From contig JAGSPR010000019.1 of the NCBI GenBank assembly GCA_018262455.1, positions 1-28,800 on the forward strand: a stretch of 28,800 nt of DNA, written 5' to 3'. The DNA comes from Deltaproteobacteria bacterium (GTDB taxonomy: Bacteria; Myxococcota; Polyangia; Haliangiales; Haliangiaceae). The notes beneath the pieces were generated by a model. That model ran no database searches. It was not told the origin of the DNA and worked only from the letters and a program-made list of their open reading frames with translations. A program made the translations under genes and the position numbers. Positions 1-8,400 of the stretch are shown one piece after another (positions within the stretch are counted from its first letter, which is position 1; the number at the start of each line of letters is the position of its first letter).

Positions 1-27
1 GCGCCTGCGCGGCGCTGATCGCGGGGA

Positions 28-1005
28 TCAGGACGCGGGCTTGATCGTGTGGCGACGCACGGGGGCGTCGACGCTGACGACGCGGGCACGCAGGAGGAAC
101 GCCGCGGGATTGACGTAGTGCGCGTTGAACGCGTCGCTGTGCTGGTTGGCGCGATTCGGGATCTCGAGGCCGAAGTGGAGATGCGGCGCATTGGGAGCCA
201 CCCCGGTCGAGCCGAGCTTGCCGATGTAGTGGCCCTGCTCGACCCGATCGCCGACCTCGAGGTCTGCCACGATGGTGTCGAGGTGCATGTACGTCGTGTA
301 CGTGCCGTCCACGTGGCGGATCTTGATGAACCGTCCGCTCATGTGGTCGCCACCATCGCGGCGGCGCTCGACGCGAACGATGGTTCCTGCGGACACGGCG
401 ATGATCGGTCGGCCGCGCGGCCCCTGGAGATCGACGCCACAGTGACCACGCCCGCACTCCGGCCGATCGATGCCGTGGCGGCGCGCACCGAAATGGCGCC
501 TGTCATCGACCGGCATCTTCTCGTCGGCACGACTGATTGGATGGACCCAGTCACGCAGCGTTGGATACTTCTCGTCCAGCGGCACGCCGGCCACCAACGG
601 GATCCTGGGCGGGTCATCGGACACCGGCGTCGGCCGCTTGGGCATCTCTTCGTGCGCGAAGCTCGCGAGGTGAAGCGAGACCGCTTCGTGGCTCACGAGA
701 TCCACGGCGAGCGCCGGGCTGGTCACGTGCTGCTGCGCGCGTGCCGCGCAACCGATCACGATCGCGAATGCCATTCCGCCGAGGACCCAGCGCTTGATGT
801 GGCGCTTGGACGCCGCGACCAGGACCTGGGCAGTTGGATGTGAGAGCGAGAGTTTCATCGCGGATTCGACGTCGGCCACCGGGGCCTGGTGCGCGTTCCA
901 GCAGGTGATGTGCCACAGCTCGATGGCACCGTCGGCCGTCACAAAGGGACGACCCGCGTGCAGCGGTACCATAGCTGCGCAGCGCGGACACCCAACAAAA
1001 CTCAT
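28..1005 (-). CDS. M23 (LytM-type) metallopeptidase with N-terminal Cys cluster and membrane anchor
   Basis: A 325-residue protein. The C-terminal third is an M23 zinc endopeptidase, a family that cuts peptide cross-links in peptidoglycan or acts as a non-hydrolytic LytM factor. The zinc ligands are visible: H188-x3-D192 (GHCGVD) and H275-L-H277 (HLHFGLE), plus a conserved His in YMHLD (H241), so the site looks intact. The N-terminus is unusual: C6-P-R-C9 and then C35-x3-H39 look like a small zinc ribbon or treble clef. One hydrophobic helix follows (about residues 73-88, ending IGCAARA), which would leave the Cys cluster in the cytoplasm and the peptidase in the periplasm. Residues 90-160 are a low-complexity linker. 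The ATG follows a 234-bp non-coding gap, so the gene probably has its own promoter. The family call is firm; the zinc-ribbon reading is inference. Confidence 0.88.
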   Translation of the reverse strand: MSFVGCPRCAAMVPLHAGRPFVTADGAIELWHITCWNAHQAPVADVESAMKLSLSHPTAQVLVAASKRHIKRWVLGGMAFAIVIGCAARAQQHVTSPALAVDLVSHEAVSLHLASFAHEEMPKRPTPVSDDPPRIPLVAGVPLDEKYPTLRDWVHPISRADEKMPVDDRRHFGARRHGIDRPECGRGHCGVDLQGPRGRPIIAVSAGTIVRVERRRDGGDHMSGRFIKIRHVDGTYTTYMHLDTIVADLEVGDRVEQGHYIGKLGSTGVAPNAPHLHFGLEIPNRANQHSDAFNAHYVNPAAFLLRARVVSVDAPVRRHTIKPAS

Positions 1006-1034
1006 CGCAACCCATGCTAGCCGAACCGGTGGCA

Positions 1035-1077
1035 GCGATCGCGGGATCGCCTCCGCTTGATCGTGAATGAATCAAGC
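1035..1077. promoter_or_regulatory. Two adjacent inverted repeats upstream of the M23 gene
   Basis: Within the 234-bp gap 1006-1239 are two perfect inverted repeats. GCGATC-N4-GATCGC lies at 1035-1050 and GCTTGAT-N9-ATCAAGC at 1055-1077. They lie 30-72 bp upstream of the M23 start codon and downstream of the stop of the minus-strand lipoprotein gene. They could be an operator for the M23 gene or a weak terminator for the lipoprotein gene. No T-tract follows on the minus strand. GATCGC-type words are frequent here, so the first repeat may be chance. Confidence 0.25.
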
Positions 1078-1239
1078 TACCTGTGCTGCGGCGTCCCACA
1101 TCACACCCGATCTAACAGCTGATTACTCCAGAGCCGAAGTCATCTCAGGATCAACTGGAGCGCCTTCAGTTCGTGCAGCCATCCCCGGCGTGCGCCGAAC
1201 GAGGTCAGGACTTCCGCGCTCGCAGCGAAGCCCGGCGCG

Positions 1240-2598
1240 TCAGGACTTCTTCATCATGATGATGAGGTGGTCGACGATCCGCTTGTCGTAGTAGCCAAAG
1301 CGGAACTTGAGCTCGCGCTTGGGCTGGACCGCGAACTCGGTGCGCCAGCTCCGGGCGATGTCGTTACCGGCCGGGATGTGCGGCTCGGTGAAGCCGCCGT
1401 AGGTCTCGTACTCGAAGCCTGCGGCCTTGCCCCACTTTGGCGCGATGCCGGTGGCGTCGGACACCATCCAGGTGACGTGCCCCATGAGGTAGTCGCGCAT
1501 GATCGAGAACGACTCCCAGGACAACAGGTAGCTCGCGGCCTTCGTCATCGCCGCGACGGTGCCCTTCGCCTCGAGGTGCTTGATCACCCGTGGATCGGCC
1601 TTGAGGTGGTCGTTGTCGAGGTTCTGCTGGATGTGACGGTAGATCTGGACGCGCCCGCCCGGCTTCTGGAACCGCACCTCGGCGTTGGCGAAGATCCGGT
1701 TGCGCTTCTCCTTCTGCTCGCTGGTCGCATCGGGAGCCGCGGCGACCTCGTCATCGGAGAGGTAGTGGATGGTGCCGGCCTCGTCGAGCGTGAAGTAGCG
1801 CAACGACACGAGCTCGTAGCCGTGCACCTTGAGCGCCGACAGCCCGAAGATGAGCTGCGTGGGCAACGCGCCGCCGCGCATCGCGTCGATCATGTTGAGG
1901 GTGTTGCTGAAGTTGACGCGGTAGAGGAAGCGCAGCTCCTTCTCCACCGTGCCGAGCGCGCGGTCGAGCGCAGCGCTGCTGCGGGGCTCGGACGGCTTGG
2001 CCGACTTGCCGACGACACGCGCGTTTGCGGCCCGGTTGAGCGCGTCGAGCGTGCGCGGATCCCCGGCCGGCTCGAGCGACATCGTCGTGATCTCGTCGGC
2101 GTCGGGATACACGGTCAGCGCGGTCGACAGATCGCCACCGGCGAACGGGTAGACGACCCGCTTGGGCACGTTCGCCGGGACCTTCTCGGCGAAGAACGGG
2201 CGCGCGAGCTTGACCCACTGGTTGGCGTAGTCCTCCTGCGCGGCCCGGATCACCTTGCAGTGCTTCGCGATCATCTGGGCCGAGTAGCCCTCGGGCGTCG
2301 CGACCTCGCCGCACGCGCCGATCGCGAACAACTCGCGCCCCATCGCCGTGAAGTCGTGGCCCTCGAGTGCCGGGGGCGCCGGGGGCGCCGGGGGCGCGGC
2401 GGGCTTGGCGTCGACGACGGGCGGCTTGTCGGCTGCGACGACCGCGCTGCCGGCTGCCGCCGGATCCGGCTTCGGGGAGCCCACGTTCGAGGGCGTGGTC
2501 TGGGGCGTCGTGGCCGAGCCCGCACCGCCCTTCGCCGGATCGTTGCCATGACACGCGCTGAACGGAAGCAGCGCTGCGACGAGCATCAGGTGGCGCAT
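1240..2598 (-). CDS. Conserved-looking secreted lipoprotein, function unknown
   Basis: A 452-residue protein with a lipoprotein signal: a short hydrophobic stretch ends in PFSAC, making Cys16 the probable lipidated residue. Residues 20-80 are a Gly/Ala/Pro/Lys linker that includes an APP-APP-APP tandem encoded by three copies of a 9-bp repeat. From about residue 80 to the end is a globular domain of roughly 370 residues with a single-domain feel. Landmarks are VYPFAGGDLSTAL, SLEPAGDPR, LLSWESFSIMRDYLMGH and WRTEFAVQPKRELKFRFGYYDKR. I do not recognise the fold or family. Third-position GC is high throughout, so the gene is real. A possible 40-residue ORF lies 36 bp upstream on the same strand and could be co-transcribed. 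Confidence 0.85.
   Translation of the reverse strand: MRHLMLVAALLPFSACHGNDPAKGGAGSATTPQTTPSNVGSPKPDPAAAGSAVVAADKPPVVDAKPAAPPAPPAPPALEGHDFTAMGRELFAIGACGEVATPEGYSAQMIAKHCKVIRAAQEDYANQWVKLARPFFAEKVPANVPKRVVYPFAGGDLSTALTVYPDADEITTMSLEPAGDPRTLDALNRAANARVVGKSAKPSEPRSSAALDRALGTVEKELRFLYRVNFSNTLNMIDAMRGGALPTQLIFGLSALKVHGYELVSLRYFTLDEAGTIHYLSDDEVAAAPDATSEQKEKRNRIFANAEVRFQKPGGRVQIYRHIQQNLDNDHLKADPRVIKHLEAKGTVAAMTKAASYLLSWESFSIMRDYLMGHVTWMVSDATGIAPKWGKAAGFEYETYGGFTEPHIPAGNDIARSWRTEFAVQPKRELKFRFGYYDKRIVDHLIIMMKKS
2370..2398. repeat. In-gene tandem repeat encoding a Pro-rich linker
   Basis: Three tandem copies of a 9-bp unit (cgggggcgc on the plus strand) encode the Ala-Pro-Pro triplets in the linker of the minus-strand lipoprotein. 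Such repeats can change linker length by slippage without shifting frame. Confidence 0.7.
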
Positions 2599-2634
2599 GA
2601 GGGTGCGGACTATGCAACGAAGCGCGCTCGGGAG

Positions 2635-2757
2635 CTATTCATCTCGCGCGACGAAGCGAACCGGACGCCGCTCGAGCGCCCGCGCCTGGCGCTCCGTGAG
2701 GCGATCCTTCACCGGCCACGAGCCCCATCCGCCGGGGCGCACGGTAAGCTCGGTCAT
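2635..2757 (-). CDS. Possible 40-residue small protein
   Basis: A short minus-strand frame reads MTELTVRPGGWGSWPVKD and ends PVRFVARDE before TAG. About four fifths of its codons end in G or C, as in the neighbouring genes, and composition is that of a normal soluble peptide (two Trp, many Arg/Glu pairs). No hydrophobic segment is present. Its ATG overlaps the start codon of the divergent CoA-binding gene: the shared bases are CATG at 2755-2758. The frame stays open further upstream, but that part is antisense to the CoA-binding coding region and is probably not translated. It would be the first gene of a minus-strand pair with the lipoprotein gene that follows 36 bp later. No clear ribosome binding site is visible. 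Function unknown. Confidence 0.45.
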   Translation of the reverse strand: MTELTVRPGGWGSWPVKDRLTERQARALERRPVRFVARDE

Positions 2758-3193
2758 GGCCCCGATCAACGATGCTCGCCTTCGCGAGATCTTGACGCTC
2801 TCGCCGACGATCGCGGTGCTCGGCATCCACCACGAACCCGAGAAGGCCGCGTACTACGTCCCCGAGTACCTGCATGGCGAGGGCTATCGGATCATCGGCG
2901 TCAATCCCGCGTTCCTCGATCGGCAGCTGTTCGGCGAGCCGGTCCGCGCGACGCTGGCCGAGATCTCCGAGCCGATCGACATCGTCGACGTGTTTCGCCG
3001 CGGCGAGCACATCTCGGGTCACGTCGAGGACATCCTCGCGATGAAGCCCCGCCCCAAGGTCGTGTGGTTTCAGCTCGGCATCAAGAACGAGGACGCCGCG
3101 AAGATCCTCGAGGCCGCGGGAATCACCGTCGTACAGAATCGCTGCACCCTCGCGGACCACCAGCGGCTCGGGCTGGGCTCGCCAGCCCGCTGA
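2756..3193 (+). CDS. CoA-binding protein of the YccU/CoA_binding_2 type
   Basis: A 145-residue Rossmann-fold protein. It opens with a short helix, then TIAVLGIHHEPEKAAYYVP, the nucleotide-binding strand-loop-helix, followed by EGYRIIGVNPAF, a central DVFRRGEHI segment, and the family-typical end VVWFQLGIKNEDAAKILEAAG followed by NRCTLADHQRL. This matches stand-alone CoA_binding_2 proteins (E. coli YccU-like), usually about 130-145 residues, related to the CoA-binding domain of succinyl-CoA synthetases; the physiological role of the single-domain form is not established. The ATG was chosen because the Rossmann strand follows at the usual distance and the upstream part of the open frame is Arg/Ser-rich non-coding-like sequence. 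The start codon interlocks with that of the small minus-strand ORF. Confidence 0.88.
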   Translation: MAPINDARLREILTLSPTIAVLGIHHEPEKAAYYVPEYLHGEGYRIIGVNPAFLDRQLFGEPVRATLAEISEPIDIVDVFRRGEHISGHVEDILAMKPRPKVVWFQLGIKNEDAAKILEAAGITVVQNRCTLADHQRLGLGSPAR

Positions 3194-3266
3194 CGCCCGC
3201 CGCCTCGGAGCTGGCACGTCCCATGCTTCCTGCCAAGATGCACCCAGGACTCCGAACCGTGACGCC

Positions 3267-3560
3267 GTGAGCGCGATCCTCAACGTCAAGATCGAGAACT
3301 CCACCGACGCGACGCGGGGGCAACCGCTCGCCGCCCGCGTGCTGGCTCGCAAGGACGAGCTCGAGGAGGCGCTCGCCGATCTGGGTCCGCGCGAGGCGCT
3401 GCTCCGTGCATCGATCGAGACCGCGCTCGCGACCGTGTGCTCGCTGATGACCGGCGATCGGCTTGCCAAGTCCGAGGTCGTCGCGCGCGACCTCAACCGC
3501 TGGCTCGAGCGCAACAAGTACCTGGCCCAGGAGGTCAGGCGGCCCCATCGCCGCTCCTGA
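3267..3560 (+). CDS. Small hypothetical protein, 97 residues
   Basis: A GTG-initiated frame with strong third-position GC, so very likely coding. The product is helical and charged (ARKDELEEALADLGPREALL, then LNRWLERNKYLAQEV), without a signal peptide, membrane segment or Cys residues, so it should be cytoplasmic. It follows the CoA-binding gene after 73 bp and precedes the PA14-like lipoprotein gene by 47 bp, all on the plus strand, so the genes may share a transcript. I do not recognise a family. Confidence 0.7.
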   Translation: MSAILNVKIENSTDATRGQPLAARVLARKDELEEALADLGPREALLRASIETALATVCSLMTGDRLAKSEVVARDLNRWLERNKYLAQEVRRPHRRS

Positions 3561-3607
3561 GCGCCGCCCCCTCGGCGCCGGCTGCACGGCGGTGTAGCAT
3601 CGCGCCC

Positions 3608-5377
3608 ATGAAGCTCGCCGTCGGACTTGGCTGCGTGCTCGCGGCATGCAGCTTCTCGCCGCTCGGCGTGGGGCCACCCGAGACCACGGTCACCGTGACC
3701 GACGACAGCGCGGCCGACTTCGCGGCCCACGATCAGCTGGTCGGAGGCGTGGTGACCCCGTGGGGTTCGATCGAGCCCGACGCGTTCGTGCCCGGCGGGC
3801 TTCACGCTCGCGCGTTCGCCGGCGAACACGTCGCCGATGCCGACAGCTACGAGGATGTCGCCCTCAAGGTCACCAGCCTGCTCGGCGAGTCGTATCGCCA
3901 GCTCCCGGCCGACTGGGCCAACGACCTCCGACCGAGCGGGCTCGGGCTCACGAGCTCGGACCTGTTCACCGTGCTCTACGACGGCGAGGTCGAGCTGCCG
4001 CTGGGGATCCAGCAGCTCGAGCTCGCCGCCGACGATCGCGCGATCGTGCAGATCGCCTCCGACGGCACGACGTTCGGCGAGCGGCTGTTCGCGCACAACG
4101 AAGCCGCCACCATCCAGCTCGATGTCCGGACGGCCGGCTGGTTCCCGATCCGCATCGCGTACAGCCAGGGCACTGGCTCGGCGAAGCTCCAGCTCACGAT
4201 CGTCCAGGGCGCGAACCGCACGCCGGTGGACGCCAGCTCGCTGCGCGTCCGCGTGACCGACCGCCCCGGGCTGGTCGCGTTTGGCTTCGCCAGCCAGATC
4301 CTGCTCGATGCGCACGGCGAGACCGCGGTGCCCACGATCGACCAGACATTTTCCGTGGTGTCGCCGCCCTACGACCTCGGACTCGGCCTCGACTTCAGCC
4401 TGCGTCACGCAGGCCAGCTCCGGATCGACACCGCGGGCGAGTACACGTTCCGCGCCGAGGTCGGGAGCGACGACCAGTACCGTGCGTCGATCGACGGCGA
4501 GCTCGCGGTCTACGACTGGAGTAACTCTCCGCAGATTCCGACGGCGACCCGCACCCTCGCGGCGGGCTGGCACGACTTCATCGTGGACTACGCCGACCAC
4601 GCCGGCGACGCGCAGGTCCGAGTGCTGATGTCCGGGCCGGGCCTCCCGGAGGCGGTGATCGACCCGGCGCACCTTCGCCCGGCGGTCGCCTCGGGACTGG
4701 TCGCGCAGTTCGCGCAGGCCGGCGACACCCCGCTCGCTGATAACACCATCACCGCTACCGACCTCACGCTGGATGGACCAGCGCTCGGCGTGGTCGACAG
4801 CGTCGACTACGGTTTCGGCATCAAGAACCATCCGTTCACCGACCTCACGACCGAGCTGATCGCATGCGGCACCTCGAAGCAGTTGCCGGTCGCCGCCACG
4901 GATCCCTCCACCCCGACCCGGTTCTACTTCTACGGGGACGTCACCTGCGCGGGCACGCCGCTGATCCCTCCGGCACCGTGGAAGCTCCAGTTCACCGACT
5001 CGATGGTGGGCAACGGCAACTTCTTCGGTCCCGCATTGTTCGATCCGTTCGTCGTCGCCAGCTACCACGGCGGCACCCGCATGCCGTTCGCCCGCTCGGT
5101 GTCGTTCGTGTCGACGCCCCGGCCGACGCCCGGCGCCCTGCGGCTCGCCGCGATCCGGGTCACCGGGCCCACCGATGGTGGGCGTCTCGAGATCGCGATC
5201 CGCAGCGCGGCCGATGCCGACCAGCTGGCCAGCGCGCCCTGGGAGGTCGTCGACAACGGCCGGGCGCCGAACCAGCCCGCGAGCGAGCTCGTGCAGTACC
5301 AGCTCACGTTCGCCGGTGACGGCTGGCAGTACCCCGTCATCGATCGCGTCGAGCTCGACTACGTCTCACTGGAGTGA
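3608..5377 (+). CDS. PA14-like domain lipoprotein
   Basis: A 589-residue outer lipoprotein candidate. The N-terminus has a hydrophobic core and the lipobox LAAC, making Cys14 the lipidation site. Two regions resemble PA14 beta-barrel modules. About residues 118-200 contain LFTVLYDGEVELPLG, then IASDGTTFG and AGWFPIRIAYSQG. About residues 254-360 contain AGEYTFRAEVGSDDQYR, then LAAGWHDFIVDYADHAG and IDPAHLRP, with the typical 'aGxyxFxxxxdDxxr...aGwhxixvdY' pattern. PA14 domains usually bind carbohydrate and occur in surface enzymes and adhesins. Residues 360-589 are beta-rich and unassigned. No catalytic domain is evident, so a binding or structural surface role is inferred. The gene lies 25 bp upstream of the M16C peptidase gene and is probably co-transcribed with it. 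Confidence 0.8.
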   Translation: MKLAVGLGCVLAACSFSPLGVGPPETTVTVTDDSAADFAAHDQLVGGVVTPWGSIEPDAFVPGGLHARAFAGEHVADADSYEDVALKVTSLLGESYRQLPADWANDLRPSGLGLTSSDLFTVLYDGEVELPLGIQQLELAADDRAIVQIASDGTTFGERLFAHNEAATIQLDVRTAGWFPIRIAYSQGTGSAKLQLTIVQGANRTPVDASSLRVRVTDRPGLVAFGFASQILLDAHGETAVPTIDQTFSVVSPPYDLGLGLDFSLRHAGQLRIDTAGEYTFRAEVGSDDQYRASIDGELAVYDWSNSPQIPTATRTLAAGWHDFIVDYADHAGDAQVRVLMSGPGLPEAVIDPAHLRPAVASGLVAQFAQAGDTPLADNTITATDLTLDGPALGVVDSVDYGFGIKNHPFTDLTTELIACGTSKQLPVAATDPSTPTRFYFYGDVTCAGTPLIPPAPWKLQFTDSMVGNGNFFGPALFDPFVVASYHGGTRMPFARSVSFVSTPRPTPGALRLAAIRVTGPTDGGRLEIAIRSAADADQLASAPWEVVDNGRAPNQPASELVQYQLTFAGDGWQYPVIDRVELDYVSLE

Positions 5378-5382
5378 GCCGC

Positions 5383-5389
5383 GAGGAGG
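5383..5389 (+). promoter_or_regulatory. Ribosome binding site of the M16C peptidase gene
   Basis: GAGGAGG lies in the 25-bp gap after the PA14-like gene. It is 4 nt from an in-frame GTG (5394) and 13 nt from the in-frame ATG (5403). Spacing does not settle the start; the two products differ by three residues (MRA before MPARR), and both keep the signal sequence. Confidence 0.6.
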
Positions 5390-5402
5390 TAGAGTGCGCG
5401 CG

Positions 5403-8400
5403 ATGCCCGCTCGGCGCTTCCTGCTCATGATCCCATTCGCCCTCACCACCTGCTGCCCGCCTGATCCGAGCCACACCAAGCCCACCACGCCCTCCGCGGC
5501 TGGTGGGTCGGGCGCAGGCTCGATCCCGCCGGGTGCGCCGTCCTCACTCGACACGCTCACCCCTGGCAAGGACATCCGCGGCTTCACGGCGACGGCGATC
5601 TACCTCGATGATGCCGACCAGCCGATCGGCGCGCGGCTGGTCCACGCCAGGACCAAGTTCACGCTCGACTACCTGCGGATCGAGTCGGCGCCGCAGGGCT
5701 TCATCTGGGTCAACTCGTTCCCGACCTCGGACAAGGGCGAGCCCCACACGCAGGAGCACCTGCTCCTCGGCAAGGGCGATCGCGGCCGCAAGCTCGGGGG
5801 CAGCGAGACGATGGCCCTCGCGGCCTCCTCGGCGTTCACCGCCCAGTGGCGCACCGCGTACCATTTCCACACCGTCGCCGGTCACGACGTGTTCTGGCCC
5901 GTGTTCGAGAACCACCTCGATGCGCTGGTGAACCCGGACTACACCGACGAGGAGATCCGGCGCGAGGTCCGGAACTTCGGCGTCGACAAGGGCGACGATG
6001 GCAAGCTCCATCTCGAGGAGAAGGGCACCGTCTACAACGAGATGGTGCGCACCTACGAGAACCCCGAGGTCGGGCTGTGGCGCGACGCCGGCCAGCTCGT
6101 CTACGGCAAGACGCACCCGCTCGCGCTCGACTCGGGCGGTCATCCCGACGCGATCCGCACGATGACGCCCGAGGACATCCGCAAGTTCCACCACGACGCC
6201 TACCACCTCGCGAACATGGGCATGATCGGCGCGTTCCCGGGCTCGATGACGCTCGAGAGCGTGCTCGATCGGACCAGCGCGATCCTCGACAAGGAGGGCA
6301 CGCGGACCGGCAAGGCCTCGAGCGAGGCCGACCTGCCGAAGCCCACGCCGGGCGCGCCCGGCACGATCGACATCGTCGAGTATCCGTACAGCGATGCCAC
6401 GAACCCGGGCCCGATGATGCTCGCGTGGCCGGCCACCCGCAGCCTGGACGACACCGAGCGAACCCTGCTGGGTCTGTTCCTCGACGCGTTCGCCGGCGAC
6501 GAGAGCACGACGCTGTACAAGCAGCTGATCGACAGCAAGACCCGGGTGATGGACCTCGGCGCGCGCAGCGTGTGGTCGACCGTCACCACCGATCAGGGCC
6601 AGCCGATCTACCTGGGACTCGCAGGCGTCAAGCCCGACAAGCTCGAGCCGAAGACGATCGAGGGGGTCCGCGCGCTCGTGCTCGGCGAGCTCGAGCGGAT
6701 CGCGAAGCTCGCGGACGGTGACCCCGAGCTCGTCGCGTTCGACGAGCGAGTCGCAAGCCGCGTCATCGATCTGCAGCGCCGGTTCGCCAAGTTCCTCGAC
6801 TCGCCTCCGGGGTTCGGATTCCGCGGCACGAGCGCGGGCTGGATGGATCACCTGCAGTCGCTGTCGAAGTCCGGCGGGTTCAAGAAGTCGCTGACGATGC
6901 GGCCCGCCCTGACGGCGGTGAAGGCGATCCTCGCCAGCAAGGGCAACCCGTGGCGCGACCGCGTGCGCACGTGGGGCCTGCTCGAGGTGCCGTTCGGGAT
7001 CGCCGCGAAGCCGAGCCCGAAGCTGCGCGCCAAGCTCGATGCCGAGCACAAGCAGCGGATCGACGACGAGCTCGCGCGGCTGACGCAGAGGTACGCGACC
7101 AAGGATCCCGCCGCCACGCTGGCGCGCTTCGGTGCCGACTACGACGCCCAGACCAAGCAGCTGGAGGACTCCGCGAAGGCGACCGAGCTGCCGCCGCTGG
7201 TGGCGAGCTTGCCGATGACGCTCGACGACAACCTCAAGTACCTCGCCGGCGAGCTCGGCAGCGTCCCCAGCTTCGTCGCGACGTTCGACTCGATGGCCAG
7301 CGCGCGCGTCCAGCTCGCGTTCCGGATCGACCACGCGGTCGCCCCGGAGGATCAGCTCTACCTCGCCGCCCTGCCGTCGCTGCTCGAGGGCAGCGGCGTC
7401 GTGATCGATGGCAAGCCGGTCGCCGCCGACGAGGTGCGCGAGCGGATGCGCAAGGAGATCCTCGAGCTCTCGGTCTACTTCGTCGACAACGAGCGCACCG
7501 GGCGGACCGAGCTCGTCGTCGCGGGTGCGGGCAACGGCGCCGGCGAGACCCGCGCCGCGCTCGGCTGGATGCGCCACGTGATGTTCACGCCCGACTGGCG
7601 GATCGAGAACCTGCCGCGGCTGCGCGACCTCGTCGATCAGCACCTCACCGCGCTGCGCGGCCAGATGCTCGGGGCCGAGGAGCACTGGGTCGACGATCCG
7701 CGCGACGCGTGGCGGCGGCAATCGACGCTGCAGGCCCACACCTCGTCGTTCCTGACCCAGATGCACGATCTCCATCGGCTGCGCTGGATGCTGCTCGATC
7801 CACGCGACGCCAGGGTCACCGCCGAGGCGGTCGGGTTCTTGCGCTCGCTCGCCGCTGCGAAGCTCCCCCGCGCTCGGCTCGCCGAGCTGGCCCAGGGGCT
7901 CGCCAAGCTCGGCGATCCGAAGGCCCCGAAACCTGGGCCCGGGTTCGCGCAGTGGTCCGCCGCCGCCGGCAAGCTGTCCGACCAGGCCCGACCACTCGCC
8001 CGCGATGCCGGCAAGGACCTCGCGGCCCTGCTCGCGGATCTCCCCGATGGCTCGCTCGCCGCGGACTGGAAGTACCTGTGCCTGCAGATGGCGCATGACC
8101 TCACGTCCGGCGCCCCGGCGGCGCTCGCTCGACTCGAGGCACTTCGCCTGCAGATCCTCCAGGCACCGCGCACGCGCGTCGTCGAGGTTGGCTCGACGGC
8201 GACACTGCAATCGCTCGTCGCTGACGTCGAGCGGCTCGTGCGCGCGATCCCGACGCCGCAGGTCGCCCATGCGTACCCCGGCATGCCCGAGCAGCCATTC
8301 CGCGATCGGCTGCGCGAGCGCGAGCCGTCGGCGACGAGCCCCGTGTTCGTCGGGCTCGTCGCGCCCGGAACGTCGAGCGGTGTGTTCCTGAACCTCGCCC

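Noticed and set aside
1067..1291. 74-residue plus-strand ORF in the gap after the M23 gene
   Set aside because: Third positions are not GC-biased, and its 3' part is antisense to the lipoprotein gene.
2639..5068. Long minus-strand open frame of 809 residues
   Set aside because: It lies antisense to the CoA-binding, small hypothetical and PA14-like genes. The product is Arg/Glu/Val-rich without any domain; such frames arise from GC-rich codon bias on the opposite strand.
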